DNA from: Brachypterus glaber
Taxonomy: Eukaryota; Arthropoda; Insecta; Coleoptera; Kateretidae
NCBI GenBank assembly: GCA_958510825.1
Contig: OY294048.1
Location: forward strand, 30,531,026-30,595,025
Direction: 5' to 3'
Length of the DNA: 64,000 bases
A program made the translations under genes and the position numbers. The notes under the pieces were generated by a model that did no database searches, was not told the origin of the DNA, and saw nothing but the letters and a program-made list of their open reading frames with translations. Positions 23,890 through 33,118 of the stretch are shown here, in pieces. How positions within the stretch are numbered: position 1 is the first letter of the stretch; every line of letters starts with the position of its first letter.

Positions 23890-24120
23890 ATATCTTTTAG
23901 TATAATATTATGGCAAACAAAAAAAGTGAAAAATGTTTATTTTTTTTGCATTTTTTGCACGGCTGATTACAAAAAAAATAGTGAAAAATCTAAAAAAAAA
24001 ATACGTCATTTAATGAAAGGTGGTTCAAAATGTTTCAAAACTGTCCCATTTAGCATAAAATTTGATATAAAGGTTTCTTTTGTTAAACTTAACCAATACA
24101 CAAAAACATAAAATTCAAAA
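23890..24120 (+). repeat. Dispersed repeat family X, partial copy
   Basis: CATTTTTTGCACGGCTGATT followed by a GTGAAAAATCTAAAAAAA stretch and GGTGGTTCAAAATG matches parts of the copies at 24330-24660 and 43260-43925. No coding function. Confidence 0.6.
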
Positions 24121-24329
24121 TGGCGGAATAAATATGGCCGATTTATTTCTTAAATTTTGCAAAATTTAAAAAAATATGGCATAAAACAAAAAAATATAAA
24201 AAAGCCCATTTTTCTATGGGTTATTCTCCTTATACGTACTAGTAATTACTGTAAAAAAATCATGATTTTTTACCGGTCCGTTTTTTTGTTTATTTTTTTT
24301 TATTTAACTTTATTTTGACAAATTTTAAT

Positions 24330-24660
24330 AACTTTTTCTATTCTATTCATAGTTAGAAAATTAGCCTAAAATAATTACAAAATTAGCCTAAAATAATTAC
24401 AAATTTAGCCTAAAATAATTACAAATTTACGGACAAAAACTGTTTAGTTCCAAACATAATTTATTTTTAATATTTATGCAAGAAAATTCGTAATAAGGCG
24501 ATCTAAATTGGTCCCAGAAAAAAAAGTGACAACATTCTGTTTTTTTTTTGCCTAGGGCCATTTTTTGCACCGCTGATTACGAAAAAAATAGTAAAAAATC
24601 TGAAAAAAGAATTCGTCTAGGGTGGTTCAAAATTTTACAAAATTGCCTAATAACCAATTG
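24330..24660 (+). repeat. Dispersed repeat family X, copy with three-unit VNTR
   Basis: It starts TTTTTCTATTCTATTCATAG, then has three tandem TTAGCCTAAAATAATTACAAA-type units (24360-24430), GATCTAAATTGGTCCCAG, GTGACAACATTCTG and GGGTGGTTCAAAATTTT. The copy at 43260 has one VNTR unit and is split by a foldback element. The empty site here (near 24455-24475) confirms that insertion. Confidence 0.75.
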
Positions 24661-24819
24661 AAACATGATAGATGAATGACAAGTTGTAAAATGGCAACTG
24701 CTAATTTTTGCATTATACAGTAAAAGACCGCAAGAAAGCGGGAACTCAAAGCAGTAAAATCCAGAGACGTACTTAATCATTTTTAAAATGGATATATCTG
24801 TTTATATAAATATGTACTT

Positions 24820-25085
24820 GCCGACCCCGGTAGCGCAATGGTTAGTGCATTTGATTACGGATCCTGGGGTTGTGGATTCGAGCCCCACATAGAGCGTGGA
24901 TGTATAGTGGTGTAAATAGTCGGTAGATGGAACTACGATGACTAACTGTAATGTGGGTTGCAAACTGTAAACACATTTCAGGGTGGATGCGAGTTCTGTT
25001 GAGGACCGTGCTTCGGAGGGCACGTAAAGATGGCGGTCCCGTCAATTAGGCCATTGCAGCGAAAAACGACGTTAAACAGTAAAAC
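24820..25085 (+). mobile_element. tRNA-derived SINE, 266 bp, TSD AAATATGTACTT
   Basis: The head carries RNA polymerase III box A (TAGCGCAATGG, 24831-24841) and box B (GGATTCGAGCC, 24874-24884) at tRNA-like spacing. The body contains a stem-loop CGTGCTTCGGAGGGCACG (about 25007-25024). The 3' end is A-rich, ending CAGTAAAAC. AAATATGTACTT flanks both sides (24808-24819 and 25086-25097), a duplication typical of LINE-driven insertion. Inserted in plus orientation. The body stem-loop recurs in a fragment at 56600-56640. Confidence 0.92.
24831..24884 (+). promoter_or_regulatory. Internal Pol III promoter (boxes A and B) of the SINE
   Basis: Box A TAGCGCAATGG and box B GGATTCGAGCC are close to the eukaryotic tRNA consensus. 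Box B deviates from GGTTCGANNCC at one position. Confidence 0.8.
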
Positions 25086-25097
25086 AAATATGTACTT

Positions 25098-25369
25098 ACT
25101 AGGTGAAAGACCTTGTATGTTGGTAATTTGATTTATTTAATTTTATTTATTTATCAATGATAATATATAACTGTAAATGTATTAATGTATGTCGATGTTT
25201 TGTCTTTTATTAAGAATTTTTCATGACTCTAGAATATATAACAAAATTTGTTTTAGCCACTTTATGTATAATATACATTGTATACATTGTATATATAATC
25301 CATTATTTATAATTCAGCACTACAGGCCCAGTTGGACCATGGCTTGTTTGCATATTTTTTTCAACACTT
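25098..25369. other. Non-coding spacer
   Basis: AT-rich sequence with a TATACATTGTATACATTGTAT run near 25269. The small ORF at 25189-25440 has no recognisable domain and runs into the dispersed repeat. Confidence 0.4.
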
Positions 25370-25808
25370 TTCTGTTTTGCGCTGGTACCCACCATAACTG
25401 TTTTTGTGGGGATTACTTTTTCCTAAAAAAGTTACATTAATCGGAATTATCTTTCAGCTTTTTTTTATTTTTTTAAAGGTTTAACCCCCCATAACTTCTT
25501 TGCTTTTGGGGGGATTACTTTCAAAAACAATAGGAATCTTCCCCTTGCAGAACTTTATTTATCCTGAAAATTTCAAGTCGATCGGATTATTCGTTCTTAA
25601 GTTATCGTATTCACAAAATTCGTGACAACAGATGGACAGACGGATATTTGAAAAAAAAAGTTACTTATTTCATGAAACAAATTCATATGCAAGAATTTTT
25701 TTCTAGGACGATTTTTGTTTTTTTTTTTGAAAATTCGAAACTACCATATAATATTCTAGAGGAGGCGCTGTGAATAATAAATAAGAATATTACAGTTAGG
25801 AAGAAGGT
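25370..25808 (+). repeat. Dispersed non-coding repeat, copy c, target of the BEL insertion
   Basis: Begins CTGTTTTGCGCTGGTACCCA, as does copy d (43985), and contains the shared AAGTCGATCGGATTATTCG and GACAGACGGATATTTG blocks. It ends with GAAACTACCATATAAT, a GGCGCTGTGAATA end and GTTAGGAAGAAGGT. The BEL element interrupts it at AAGGT. The continuation (AAGGTTATAATC) lies at 43255, and copy d shows the matching unoccupied site GTTAGGAAGAAGGTTATA near 44427. Confidence 0.8.
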
Positions 25809-26360
25809 TGTTGTATGACGTCGAAAGGTCCCATTCGGTGATATGGGATTGCCTCCGTAACATCGCCTTTATGATATTAATTAAGTGGACTGCGAATAGG
25901 TATTAATGATTGAAAAGAATATTAAAGACAAAACGACAGTTCCAATAATATATATGGTAATCCTACCTTAGTTACAGCATTCAGCACGACAGGTCATGAC
26001 CGCCATTTCTTCACAGGAGACACCACATAATTGGAAACTGATGTACGCGAATTAAAGTTTGTTTTACCAGTGTAGGTATACACTGCTAATTATTTAAATA
26101 CATATGTGTATATGGAACTTATTTCTATAGTTTGCAGCCGTAAATATGGTAAATTCTAACGAATGCCCGCGGCTTGGTATATTCGTCAGCTGATTTGAGT
26201 ATATTTTTATTGACACGCATCGAGCGTTCTCGAGAGTCAAATTGATACTGGTGCGGAAGGCAACCTACTCAAGCGCAGAAAAGCTAGGAGGTTGTCAGCG
26301 CGTTACTTACAAAAATACAATCAATTCAAAATAAAATATTATTTTTGAATTATAACTAAG
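25809..26360 (-). repeat. BEL 3' LTR, distal part
   Basis: These 552 bp match 42626-43177 of the intact LTR. The LTR reads TGTTGTATGACG on the plus strand at this edge. It stops at TAAG, where the gypsy element is inserted. Confidence 0.95.
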
Positions 26361-27566
26361 TGTCGTAATATGACTTTTCTTATAATTTAATTCCTTTGTT
26401 TAATATATTATTCCTCTGCCAAATCTTAATTTACCAGCTGGTGCCGCCTGAATGGTAGCACTTCGACAAGTGTTTTATGGCCTTAACCACTTGACACTAA
26501 TGACTGGTAACTTCAATCTGTTTAGATCTATCTACCATCGGGTAATAAATAAAAATCATATTAACCAATTTTTAGGGAGCTTTTGTTCGGTAACGAGAGT
26601 CAAAGTAAAAGTAAGATTTTGTAAGCTAAATAAGTTTTATTAAAATATAATTAAATTCCATAATTTCCATCTTTAGATCCTTCGATCCTTCGATCCTTCG
26701 ATCCTGCAGCTTTCCTTTCTAATTCCTAATCTAATTAACATAATTTTAGCCTAACTATAACCAATAGATTTCCAGCGTCATGACTCCAATATAGAAATTT
26801 CAACTATTTCAAATGTATAAAAAACCCTTCGCGACACAATAAAAGTTCCATTATTCCCATTTAATTTTAGTCCATGATTATTACAAAGTTTATTTAAGAT
26901 TTATTAAAAGTTTATTAAAAGTTCATTAAATTAAAATCACCCCGATAAAAAGTCTAAATTCGAATATTAAAGTTCCATTAAATTTCTATCCCGATAAAAA
27001 ATGCAAGTTATTAAATGTCCATAATTACACTTACATTTTTTAAACATTGGTTCACTCACTGAATTTATTATTTAAAATATATTAATGTTAGCGGAGCAAA
27101 CTATCGTGACCGTACTCGCGAAATATCTGTTTCTTTTCAACTAAAAATTTGAGCTTTTATACTCTATATTCGCATAAATATAAATTTAATTGCCAAAACC
27201 TTTTAGTTTAACTACACCGACAAACAAATCGAGAGCAATTCGTTATAATTCACGTCAACATTAATAACCAAACTGGACATTTCTTTGGCATTGATTTAAT
27301 GTTGAAAAGCATGAATCACAAAGAGATCACCGCATCTAGGTTAGTCAGCGCAGTAAATTAAAAAGCGCTCTCCTCAGTAGTGTCACAATAATCATTCCGC
27401 CATACGTGATTTATGAAGTACTTAACTATGCCGCTACTACAGGGTGTTATAAAAATTGTAATTCGGCACTTTCAACTAATTCTTACATTTTCGGAAACAA
27501 ATAATGTTTAGCAATCCATATAGAAAATAAACAGTTTTTAACTAAAATGGATTGCGTCACACCACA
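26361..27566 (-). repeat. Gypsy 3' LTR
   Basis: This 1206-bp copy equals 34419-35624 with an offset of 8058. It contains three GATCCTTC units near 26676-26705 and an ACAGGGTGTTATAA motif near 27439. The short ORF 26452-26643 lies wholly in the LTR and occurs in both copies; it is not treated as a gene. Confidence 0.95.
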
Positions 27567-28673
27567 TAGCTCCCCCCGAACAAAGAAGAAATCCTTTTTT
27601 TTTTTTAAACAAAGATTTCTTCAAAAAAAATGTTGATAAACATTTTTTCTGTTAGGTTGCACATGCATGAACCAAGTGAAACTAACTAAAACTAACAAAA
27701 TCAACTTACTCTAATTTTTAACTAACTTAACTTAACACCACACTAAACTTAAGTACATAGTTTCATTTGCAGTTCTATACCGCGTCATTTGAATGAAATT
27801 TGACGGCATCGTATAAAGTCTGTGTGCCTTCATAATATTCTGAAAGCTTTACTCACGCCCTTCCAGTGCGTAGGTGGTACCTTGATGTTGTCCCCTTCTT
27901 AGACTGCATGATCACCCCCTGTCTATGTTCTGGATATTATTTCATCCACCTCAGCATTCGGGAAGTCACGGAGGTCTCTGGATAAGACTCCTATCGCAGT
28001 TGACTGATGACTTTTAGTCTTACAGCTTGAGCTGACATTTCGTCTGCCAACACCTCCATTTACATGAATTACAGTATATCGATATTCGTTCGATATTGTG
28101 TCAAAACCATTTCGTTCGACAAAATTACACGGCGCGAACAACAAAGACCGCTAAAATGTTTATATTCTTTAGTCTTTTCGAACTTTTTTATTGTTCATTA
28201 ACTTAACCGGTAATACGTTTTAGTTTTTCAATACAACACTTTATTTAAAAGACACTTTTATTTATTTAGTTACTTCAAAATATTTTTCGTTAGTTTTATT
28301 TATTTATATTTATGTTTCCACTCAGCTTATTTTTATTTATTTTTGTATATATTTAGTGAAAAATTCTCATGACTCTTTTTATTGGTTTATTTATTTATAT
28401 ATAATAACTAGAAAGTGTTGTTAAACTGTTATCTTAACTCGTTACGTTCTTCTCAATTTTAGGGTTTGTTCACCTACTTAATATATGTTTATTTAATTTT
28501 CTCAAAACGCTCGGACTAATATCCCATTTGTTTTGGTTACTCGGCGCCTATATGTAAATAACCTATAGCGTATATATGGTATAATATAAATCTGTTTATA
28601 ATTTGAATTCTGTATACCTATTTGCTTTTAGTCATTTTTATTTTTCGGCTATGTCCTAAACTAATGTTTGTTA
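27567..28673 (-). other. Gypsy 3' non-coding region between pol and the 3' LTR
   Basis: 1.1 kb follows the pol stop codon. The only ORF of note is 28144-27923 (73 codons, minus). It has no transmembrane segment, furin-like site or env motif that I can see, so no env gene is supported. The region next to the LTR holds the purine tract. It may be a decayed third gene or a regulatory spacer. Confidence 0.6.
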
Positions 28674-31600
28674 TTATTTCGTTTTTTTAAAAATCCATGG
28701 TTCTTCTGGAACTGATCCTCTTGACCTTAGACTACGTCCAATTGGTCTTTCTTGCACACTGATTGGTTGGTCTCTATCAGCTGCTGGTTCCTGGTTTTCT
28801 ACTTCAACATCTCCTTCAACATCTCCTTCAACATCGTAAAAGGACACGTCTGAATCACTAACCTCCCCTAGTTGTTCGATATTACTCATATCCTCGTCAT
28901 CACTCTCCGAGGTTTCAGTTACGTTTGTTGAATTTTCTAAAATACTATTGTTTTCAGAATTTGCATCATTTTGATTTTCTAATGAGATTCTTGGGTTGAC
29001 CCGTGTAACATTATGTTTTTCTTGTAAAACTTGGACTGGTTCATCCAACAAATCGTTTTGATTTTCTTCTATTACAATGTCATCGTCCTCCCAATCTGAT
29101 TCATTTTCAATGCGGATTGTGGCTGGTTTTAACCGGTCCACATGTGTTAATTGGGTTCTTCCATCTTTAATATGTTTGATTTTATAAGTGACAGGGCCCT
29201 TAACCTTTATAACTTCGTAAGGACCTGACCATTTTCTATAAAACTTTCTTGCAATTTTATTTTTGTTTATTTGTGGAGTGTACAAATACACCTTGTCGCC
29301 TAACTTAAATGTTCTAGTCACTGCTTTTTGGTCTGCATACTTCTTTTGATTACTCGCACTTTTACTCAAATTTTCTCTAGCTTGAGCATGCGCTTTTTGT
29401 AATCTTAGGACCATTTCTGATGCATAATTCGAATCTACATCATATTTAATAGATTGCGGTTTTATTGTTAGGTGATATGGTAAAGTCATATCTCTACCAA
29501 AAAGTAAGTAAAACGGTGTCTGTTTTGTAGATTCACTCCGTATATTTCTATACGCACACATCACGTACGGTAACATCAGATCCCATTCACGGTCTTTCTC
29601 GCTAACAAAGTGTTTTAGCATTTGTTTTAGCGTCCCATTCAATTTTTCTACCAACCCGTTAGCCTGGGCATGATAAGGGGTGGTATAAAGTCTTGAAATA
29701 TTTAACAGTTCGCAAACATTTTTAAACAGTGCTGAGACAAACTGTGTACCATTGTCTGTGAGAAGTTGTGCTGGGGTTCCGTGCCTAAGAATAACATTTT
29801 CAACAAAGGCTCTAGCTACAGTAGCTGCAGTTATGTCTTTTAGCGGAATCGCTTCTGCATATCGGGTTGCATAATCAATACATGTCAAAATATATCTCTG
29901 TCCTGTCAATGTAACATTTAAAGGACCTGTAATGTCGATAGCTACCCTCCCAAATACTGCATTAGGCATAGCTACATTTTGCAAATGAGCTTTAGGTAAT
30001 CTTGAAGATTTTGATATTGCACATGAATAGCAGCTTTCGCAAAATGCTTTGATATCACTGTCCATTCCACGCCAATAAAAGTCATTTTTAACTATATCTT
30101 GCGTTTTTGTAATTCCATTATGACAGAATAATTTTGAGGCGTGACACATAACCATGATATCGTGTTGTATACATTTCGGTGCTACTAATACATCGGTTTT
30201 ATTATTATCGTTCCTTGTTTTATAACACAATCCATCGGAGCTCAAATAGTAATCTGTTTCAATATTTATATTATCTTTAATTGCTGCAATAAATCTATCT
30301 TCACTTTGCATTTTAAAAAGGGTCTGCCTAGACCATATTACGTCGATCATAGGACAAATCTCAAACTCTGGCGTGTTTTTGCTTATCTTTGCAACTAGGC
30401 TATCCAGTGGCGTCTCGATTTCTTCCGAACTTACATAATTATTGTCCTCAATATTTTCTGATTTGTTTTCGATATCTTCCGGCCATTTGCACCTGGATAA
30501 GGCATCTGCCACATTTTTTGATCCTTTTCTATAGACCACTTCAATATCGAATGACAGCAGAAACATGGCCCATCGTGCAAGACGAGATGAATATTCACCA
30601 CGGAATGAGATTAAATATTTTAATGGAGCATGATCAGTGACACAGGTGAACTGTCTCCCTGTCAACCATAATCTATATTTTTTTATTCCAAACACCAGTC
30701 CGAGGAGTTCTCTTTCTATAGTAGAATAATTGATTTCGCTTTTATTTAAGTTCCTGCTAGCGTAGCTTACAGGATGCTCTACGCCGTTATGTTCTTGAGC
30801 AAGGATTGCACTTATAGAAAACCCGCTACTGTCCGTTAAAAGGATAAAACGCTTTGACATATCAGCATGTTTTAAAATAGGTGGAGATATTAATGCTTCT
30901 TTTAACGTTTGAAACGCTTTTTCTTGTTTATCTGTCCAAATAAAAGGCTGATCTTTCTTGGTAAGTAGAATTAAGGGTTGTGCTATTAACGCAAACTTGT
31001 CTACAAAACGCCGGTAAAAGGAGCAGAACCCGATGAATGAACGTACCTCTTTCACTGTTTTCGGAGTTGGATAGTTTCTTAGAACTTTTGTTTTCTCATT
31101 ATCAACCATGCACCCAGCTGCAGATATCTTATGCCCTAAATAAGTGATTTCTTTTTGCATGAAATGACATTTGGATGGTTTGAATTTTAAATTTGCATCT
31201 CTGGCCAGTTTAAAAACGTTTTCTAATCTAGTCAAATGCTCATCAATATCAGAATTACTAAAAACAACTATGTCATCTAAATAAATTAGCATTTGTTTTT
31301 TATTAATTGATGAGAACACTGCTGCCAATCCACGGGAAAAGGTAGAACTAGAATTACGCAAACCCATCGGTAGACGCTTGAACTCATAATGATTATCAGG
31401 GGTTGAAAAAGCACTTATTTCTCTATCTCTAGGATCCAGTTCAATTTGGTAGTATCCACTTTGGAGATCCATAGTACTAAACAATTCCATCCCTGCTAGC
31501 TGTTCCAAGGATTCTTGTATATTTGGTAGTGGAAAATAATCAGTTTTGGTAACCTCATTTAACTTCCTATAATCAATGCATAATCTATATTCTGGCTTAC

Positions 31601-32357
31601 TTCCTGCGGCTGTGCGTTTTTCTACCAATATGCAGTTTGATGACCAAGGAGAAGAAGATTCTGTTATTATGTCATTGTCCAACAGATCTTTAATCTGTTC
31701 ATCTAATATTTTCTTCTTACTAAACGGTACCCTGTATGGTCGTTGACAAATTGGGTGTACATTTTCAGTAATAATTCTATGTTTAACTAAATTAGCAGAA
31801 GAAAGTTTCTGAGATGGGGCCTTAAATACATCTATGTATTTTTTTATTAATTTCTGTAATTTTTCTTCGCCGCCACTGGCGACATGGTCCAACTTCAATG
31901 ATTTTAAAATGCAACAAGTGTCTTCATTGAGAATAGATTTAACCGTCACGACGGGTGGTCTTAGGCTAGGCCTGTCTTCATCTACCTCGAAAGCTGTACC
32001 TATGACGTCACGTTTGTTGATTTTAAACGAACTATCTGCTGCATTTAAAATTCTTACTGGGACATATTTCGAGTTTTTACATAAAACTCTACCTACATTT
32101 AAACAATCTTGAAAATCCTGAGACTGTTCAATAATTAAACTTTTTGTATTTAACGTACGAACATTGTCGACAAATGCGTACGTAACCACTTCCGTTCTAG
32201 CAGGTATATTAATTGTATTCGCTATCCTAACAGGGACTCCCTGACAAAAATCGACAATCTGGGTAGAAATTCCGGATTTTCCTACCGTTTGATTATCTTT
32301 AGTCTGAGTTCCTTCGCTAGAACTGATATTTTCTTTACACGTGTTATTTTTCTTCAT
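28674..32357 (-). CDS. pol: Gypsy pol: reverse transcriptase, RNase H, integrase (1227 codons)
   Basis: It copies the element RNA to DNA and inserts it. After about 190 residues of linker come RT (about 195-375; D297 in FSTMDLQSGY and YLDD at 359-362) and RNase H (about 500-625; D509 in LLTDS, E550, D575 and the ADALSR end). The integrase follows with a zinc-binding HHCC part (H739, H746, CESC/CYSC 773-779) and catalytic D808, D868 (LLTDNGTQF) and E904 (GLVEKLNG). A GPY/F-type module (RKWSGPYEVI, about 1040) and an acidic tail, which includes a GDVE repeat, complete it. All expected catalytic residues are present. The first ATG overlaps the protease stop as ATGA. A slippery A AAA AAA ends one base into that ATG, so the product is probably made as a frameshift fusion and not from this ATG. 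Confidence 0.95.
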   Translation of the reverse strand: MKKNNTCKENISSSEGTQTKDNQTVGKSGISTQIVDFCQGVPVRIANTINIPARTEVVTYAFVDNVRTLNTKSLIIEQSQDFQDCLNVGRVLCKNSKYVPVRILNAADSSFKINKRDVIGTAFEVDEDRPSLRPPVVTVKSILNEDTCCILKSLKLDHVASGGEEKLQKLIKKYIDVFKAPSQKLSSANLVKHRIITENVHPICQRPYRVPFSKKKILDEQIKDLLDNDIITESSSPWSSNCILVEKRTAAGSKPEYRLCIDYRKLNEVTKTDYFPLPNIQESLEQLAGMELFSTMDLQSGYYQIELDPRDREISAFSTPDNHYEFKRLPMGLRNSSSTFSRGLAAVFSSINKKQMLIYLDDIVVFSNSDIDEHLTRLENVFKLARDANLKFKPSKCHFMQKEITYLGHKISAAGCMVDNEKTKVLRNYPTPKTVKEVRSFIGFCSFYRRFVDKFALIAQPLILLTKKDQPFIWTDKQEKAFQTLKEALISPPILKHADMSKRFILLTDSSGFSISAILAQEHNGVEHPVSYASRNLNKSEINYSTIERELLGLVFGIKKYRLWLTGRQFTCVTDHAPLKYLISFRGEYSSRLARWAMFLLSFDIEVVYRKGSKNVADALSRCKWPEDIENKSENIEDNNYVSSEEIETPLDSLVAKISKNTPEFEICPMIDVIWSRQTLFKMQSEDRFIAAIKDNINIETDYYLSSDGLCYKTRNDNNKTDVLVAPKCIQHDIMVMCHASKLFCHNGITKTQDIVKNDFYWRGMDSDIKAFCESCYSCAISKSSRLPKAHLQNVAMPNAVFGRVAIDITGPLNVTLTGQRYILTCIDYATRYAEAIPLKDITAATVARAFVENVILRHGTPAQLLTDNGTQFVSALFKNVCELLNISRLYTTPYHAQANGLVEKLNGTLKQMLKHFVSEKDREWDLMLPYVMCAYRNIRSESTKQTPFYLLFGRDMTLPYHLTIKPQSIKYDVDSNYASEMVLRLQKAHAQARENLSKSASNQKKYADQKAVTRTFKLGDKVYLYTPQINKNKIARKFYRKWSGPYEVIKVKGPVTYKIKHIKDGRTQLTHVDRLKPATIRIENESDWEDDDIVIEENQNDLLDEPVQVLQEKHNVTRVNPRISLENQNDANSENNSILENSTNVTETSESDDEDMSNIEQLGEVSDSDVSFYDVEGDVEGDVEVENQEPAADRDQPISVQERPIGRSLRSRGSVPEEPWIFKKTK

Positions 32358-33118
32358 TTTTTTCCTTCCTGCTTAATTTTCCCAATATTTTTAGCCTTTT
32401 TCCCTTGCTTTGTAACAAATTTCGAATTTTCAGAATTTGATCGATATTTATTTTCAGTACTAACGCCGACAACACTATGCGCATTCGTGTTCTCGTTAAC
32501 TTGAATATTTTCAAGAGACTTTCCCGAAATAATTTTAACCATTTGTTCTTTTAATTCTTGAATTGTTACTTGCAATTCTCTTATTTCCTTTTTTAAATCC
32601 ACCATCCCATTAATTTCATATATCATTTCTTTTTCTGGGTGTAATTGAAAAATATTATTTCCTATTGTAAGATTATTTGTTCCCCAGTCTATTGTCACTT
32701 TAAACTTTTGTAAAAAATCGACACCTAGTAATATAGGTGATTTTAAACCACTCACTTCGGATACAAAAAATTCGTGAGAAACTTTTTTGTTCCCTATGGT
32801 AATTTCCGCCGAAATTACGCCTTCGCAAGGAATATTGTTTCCTTGAACATCCTTTAATTCTATAAAACTATTATTAATCGTGAACCTTTTTGCAAACGCT
32901 GGCTTCACAATGGATATCACTGCGCCCGAGTCAATTAAACAGGGTAAAATTTCCCCATTTATATTTAATTTTATTATCGATTGAGGCTCTAATCCCGTAT
33001 ACTCGTGGCAGTGATAAATTTTTCCTTTTAATTTCTGAAAGCCCTTGTTTCGGCAGTACGCCTTGGTTCGGAGGGTACTGCTTGACCGTTTAAATCTTTT
33101 CTCATTCCAACCCTGCAT
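32354..33118 (-). CDS. pro: Gypsy protease ORF with C-terminal coiled coil (255 codons)
   Basis: A retropepsin-type aspartyl protease, which would cut the Gag-Pol precursor during particle assembly. The active-site motif is LIDSGAVISIV (D63), and the flap-distal ILLGVDFL is at 129-136. Residues about 172-197 show a heptad-like run of L, I and V (KKEIRELQVTIQELKEQM) that should form a short coiled coil; the tail is basic. The ORF lies in the -1 frame relative to gag and overlaps it by 91 nt. Within the overlap is T TTA AAC (33094-33088) in the correct phase for a -1 shift. The ATG at 33118 is therefore probably not the real start. A separate protease ORF is unusual for this superfamily. Confidence 0.9.
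   Translation of the reverse strand: MQGWNEKRFKRSSSTLRTKAYCRNKGFQKLKGKIYHCHEYTGLEPQSIIKLNINGEILPCLIDSGAVISIVKPAFAKRFTINNSFIELKDVQGNNIPCEGVISAEITIGNKKVSHEFFVSEVSGLKSPILLGVDFLQKFKVTIDWGTNNLTIGNNIFQLHPEKEMIYEINGMVDLKKEIRELQVTIQELKEQMVKIISGKSLENIQVNENTNAHSVVGVSTENKYRSNSENSKFVTKQGKKAKNIGKIKQEGKK
32357..32363 (-). promoter_or_regulatory. Predicted -1 ribosomal frameshift site A AAA AAA (protease to pol)
   Basis: The protease ORF ends GGA AAA AAA TGA on the minus strand. The seven A sit in the phase A AAA AAA directly before the stop, and the pol ORF continues in the -1 frame with ATG AAG as the first codons after the slip. Confidence 0.8.

Noticed and set aside
24831..24884. Functional tRNA gene
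   Set aside because: Boxes A and B are present but the cloverleaf is not complete, and the segment is the head of a 266-bp SINE with target duplications.
26452..26643. 63-codon plus-strand ORF, repeated at 34510-34701
   Set aside because: Both copies lie inside the gypsy LTRs and are identical because the LTRs are; no domain and no independent support.
27923..28144. env gene of the gypsy element
   Set aside because: Only 73 codons, without signal peptide, membrane segment or cleavage motif.
30389..30640. Plus-strand ORFs opposite gypsy and BEL pol (for example 30389-30640, 33045-33537, 37803-38408, 40002-40292)
   Set aside because: Antisense shadows of the well-supported minus-strand polyproteins.
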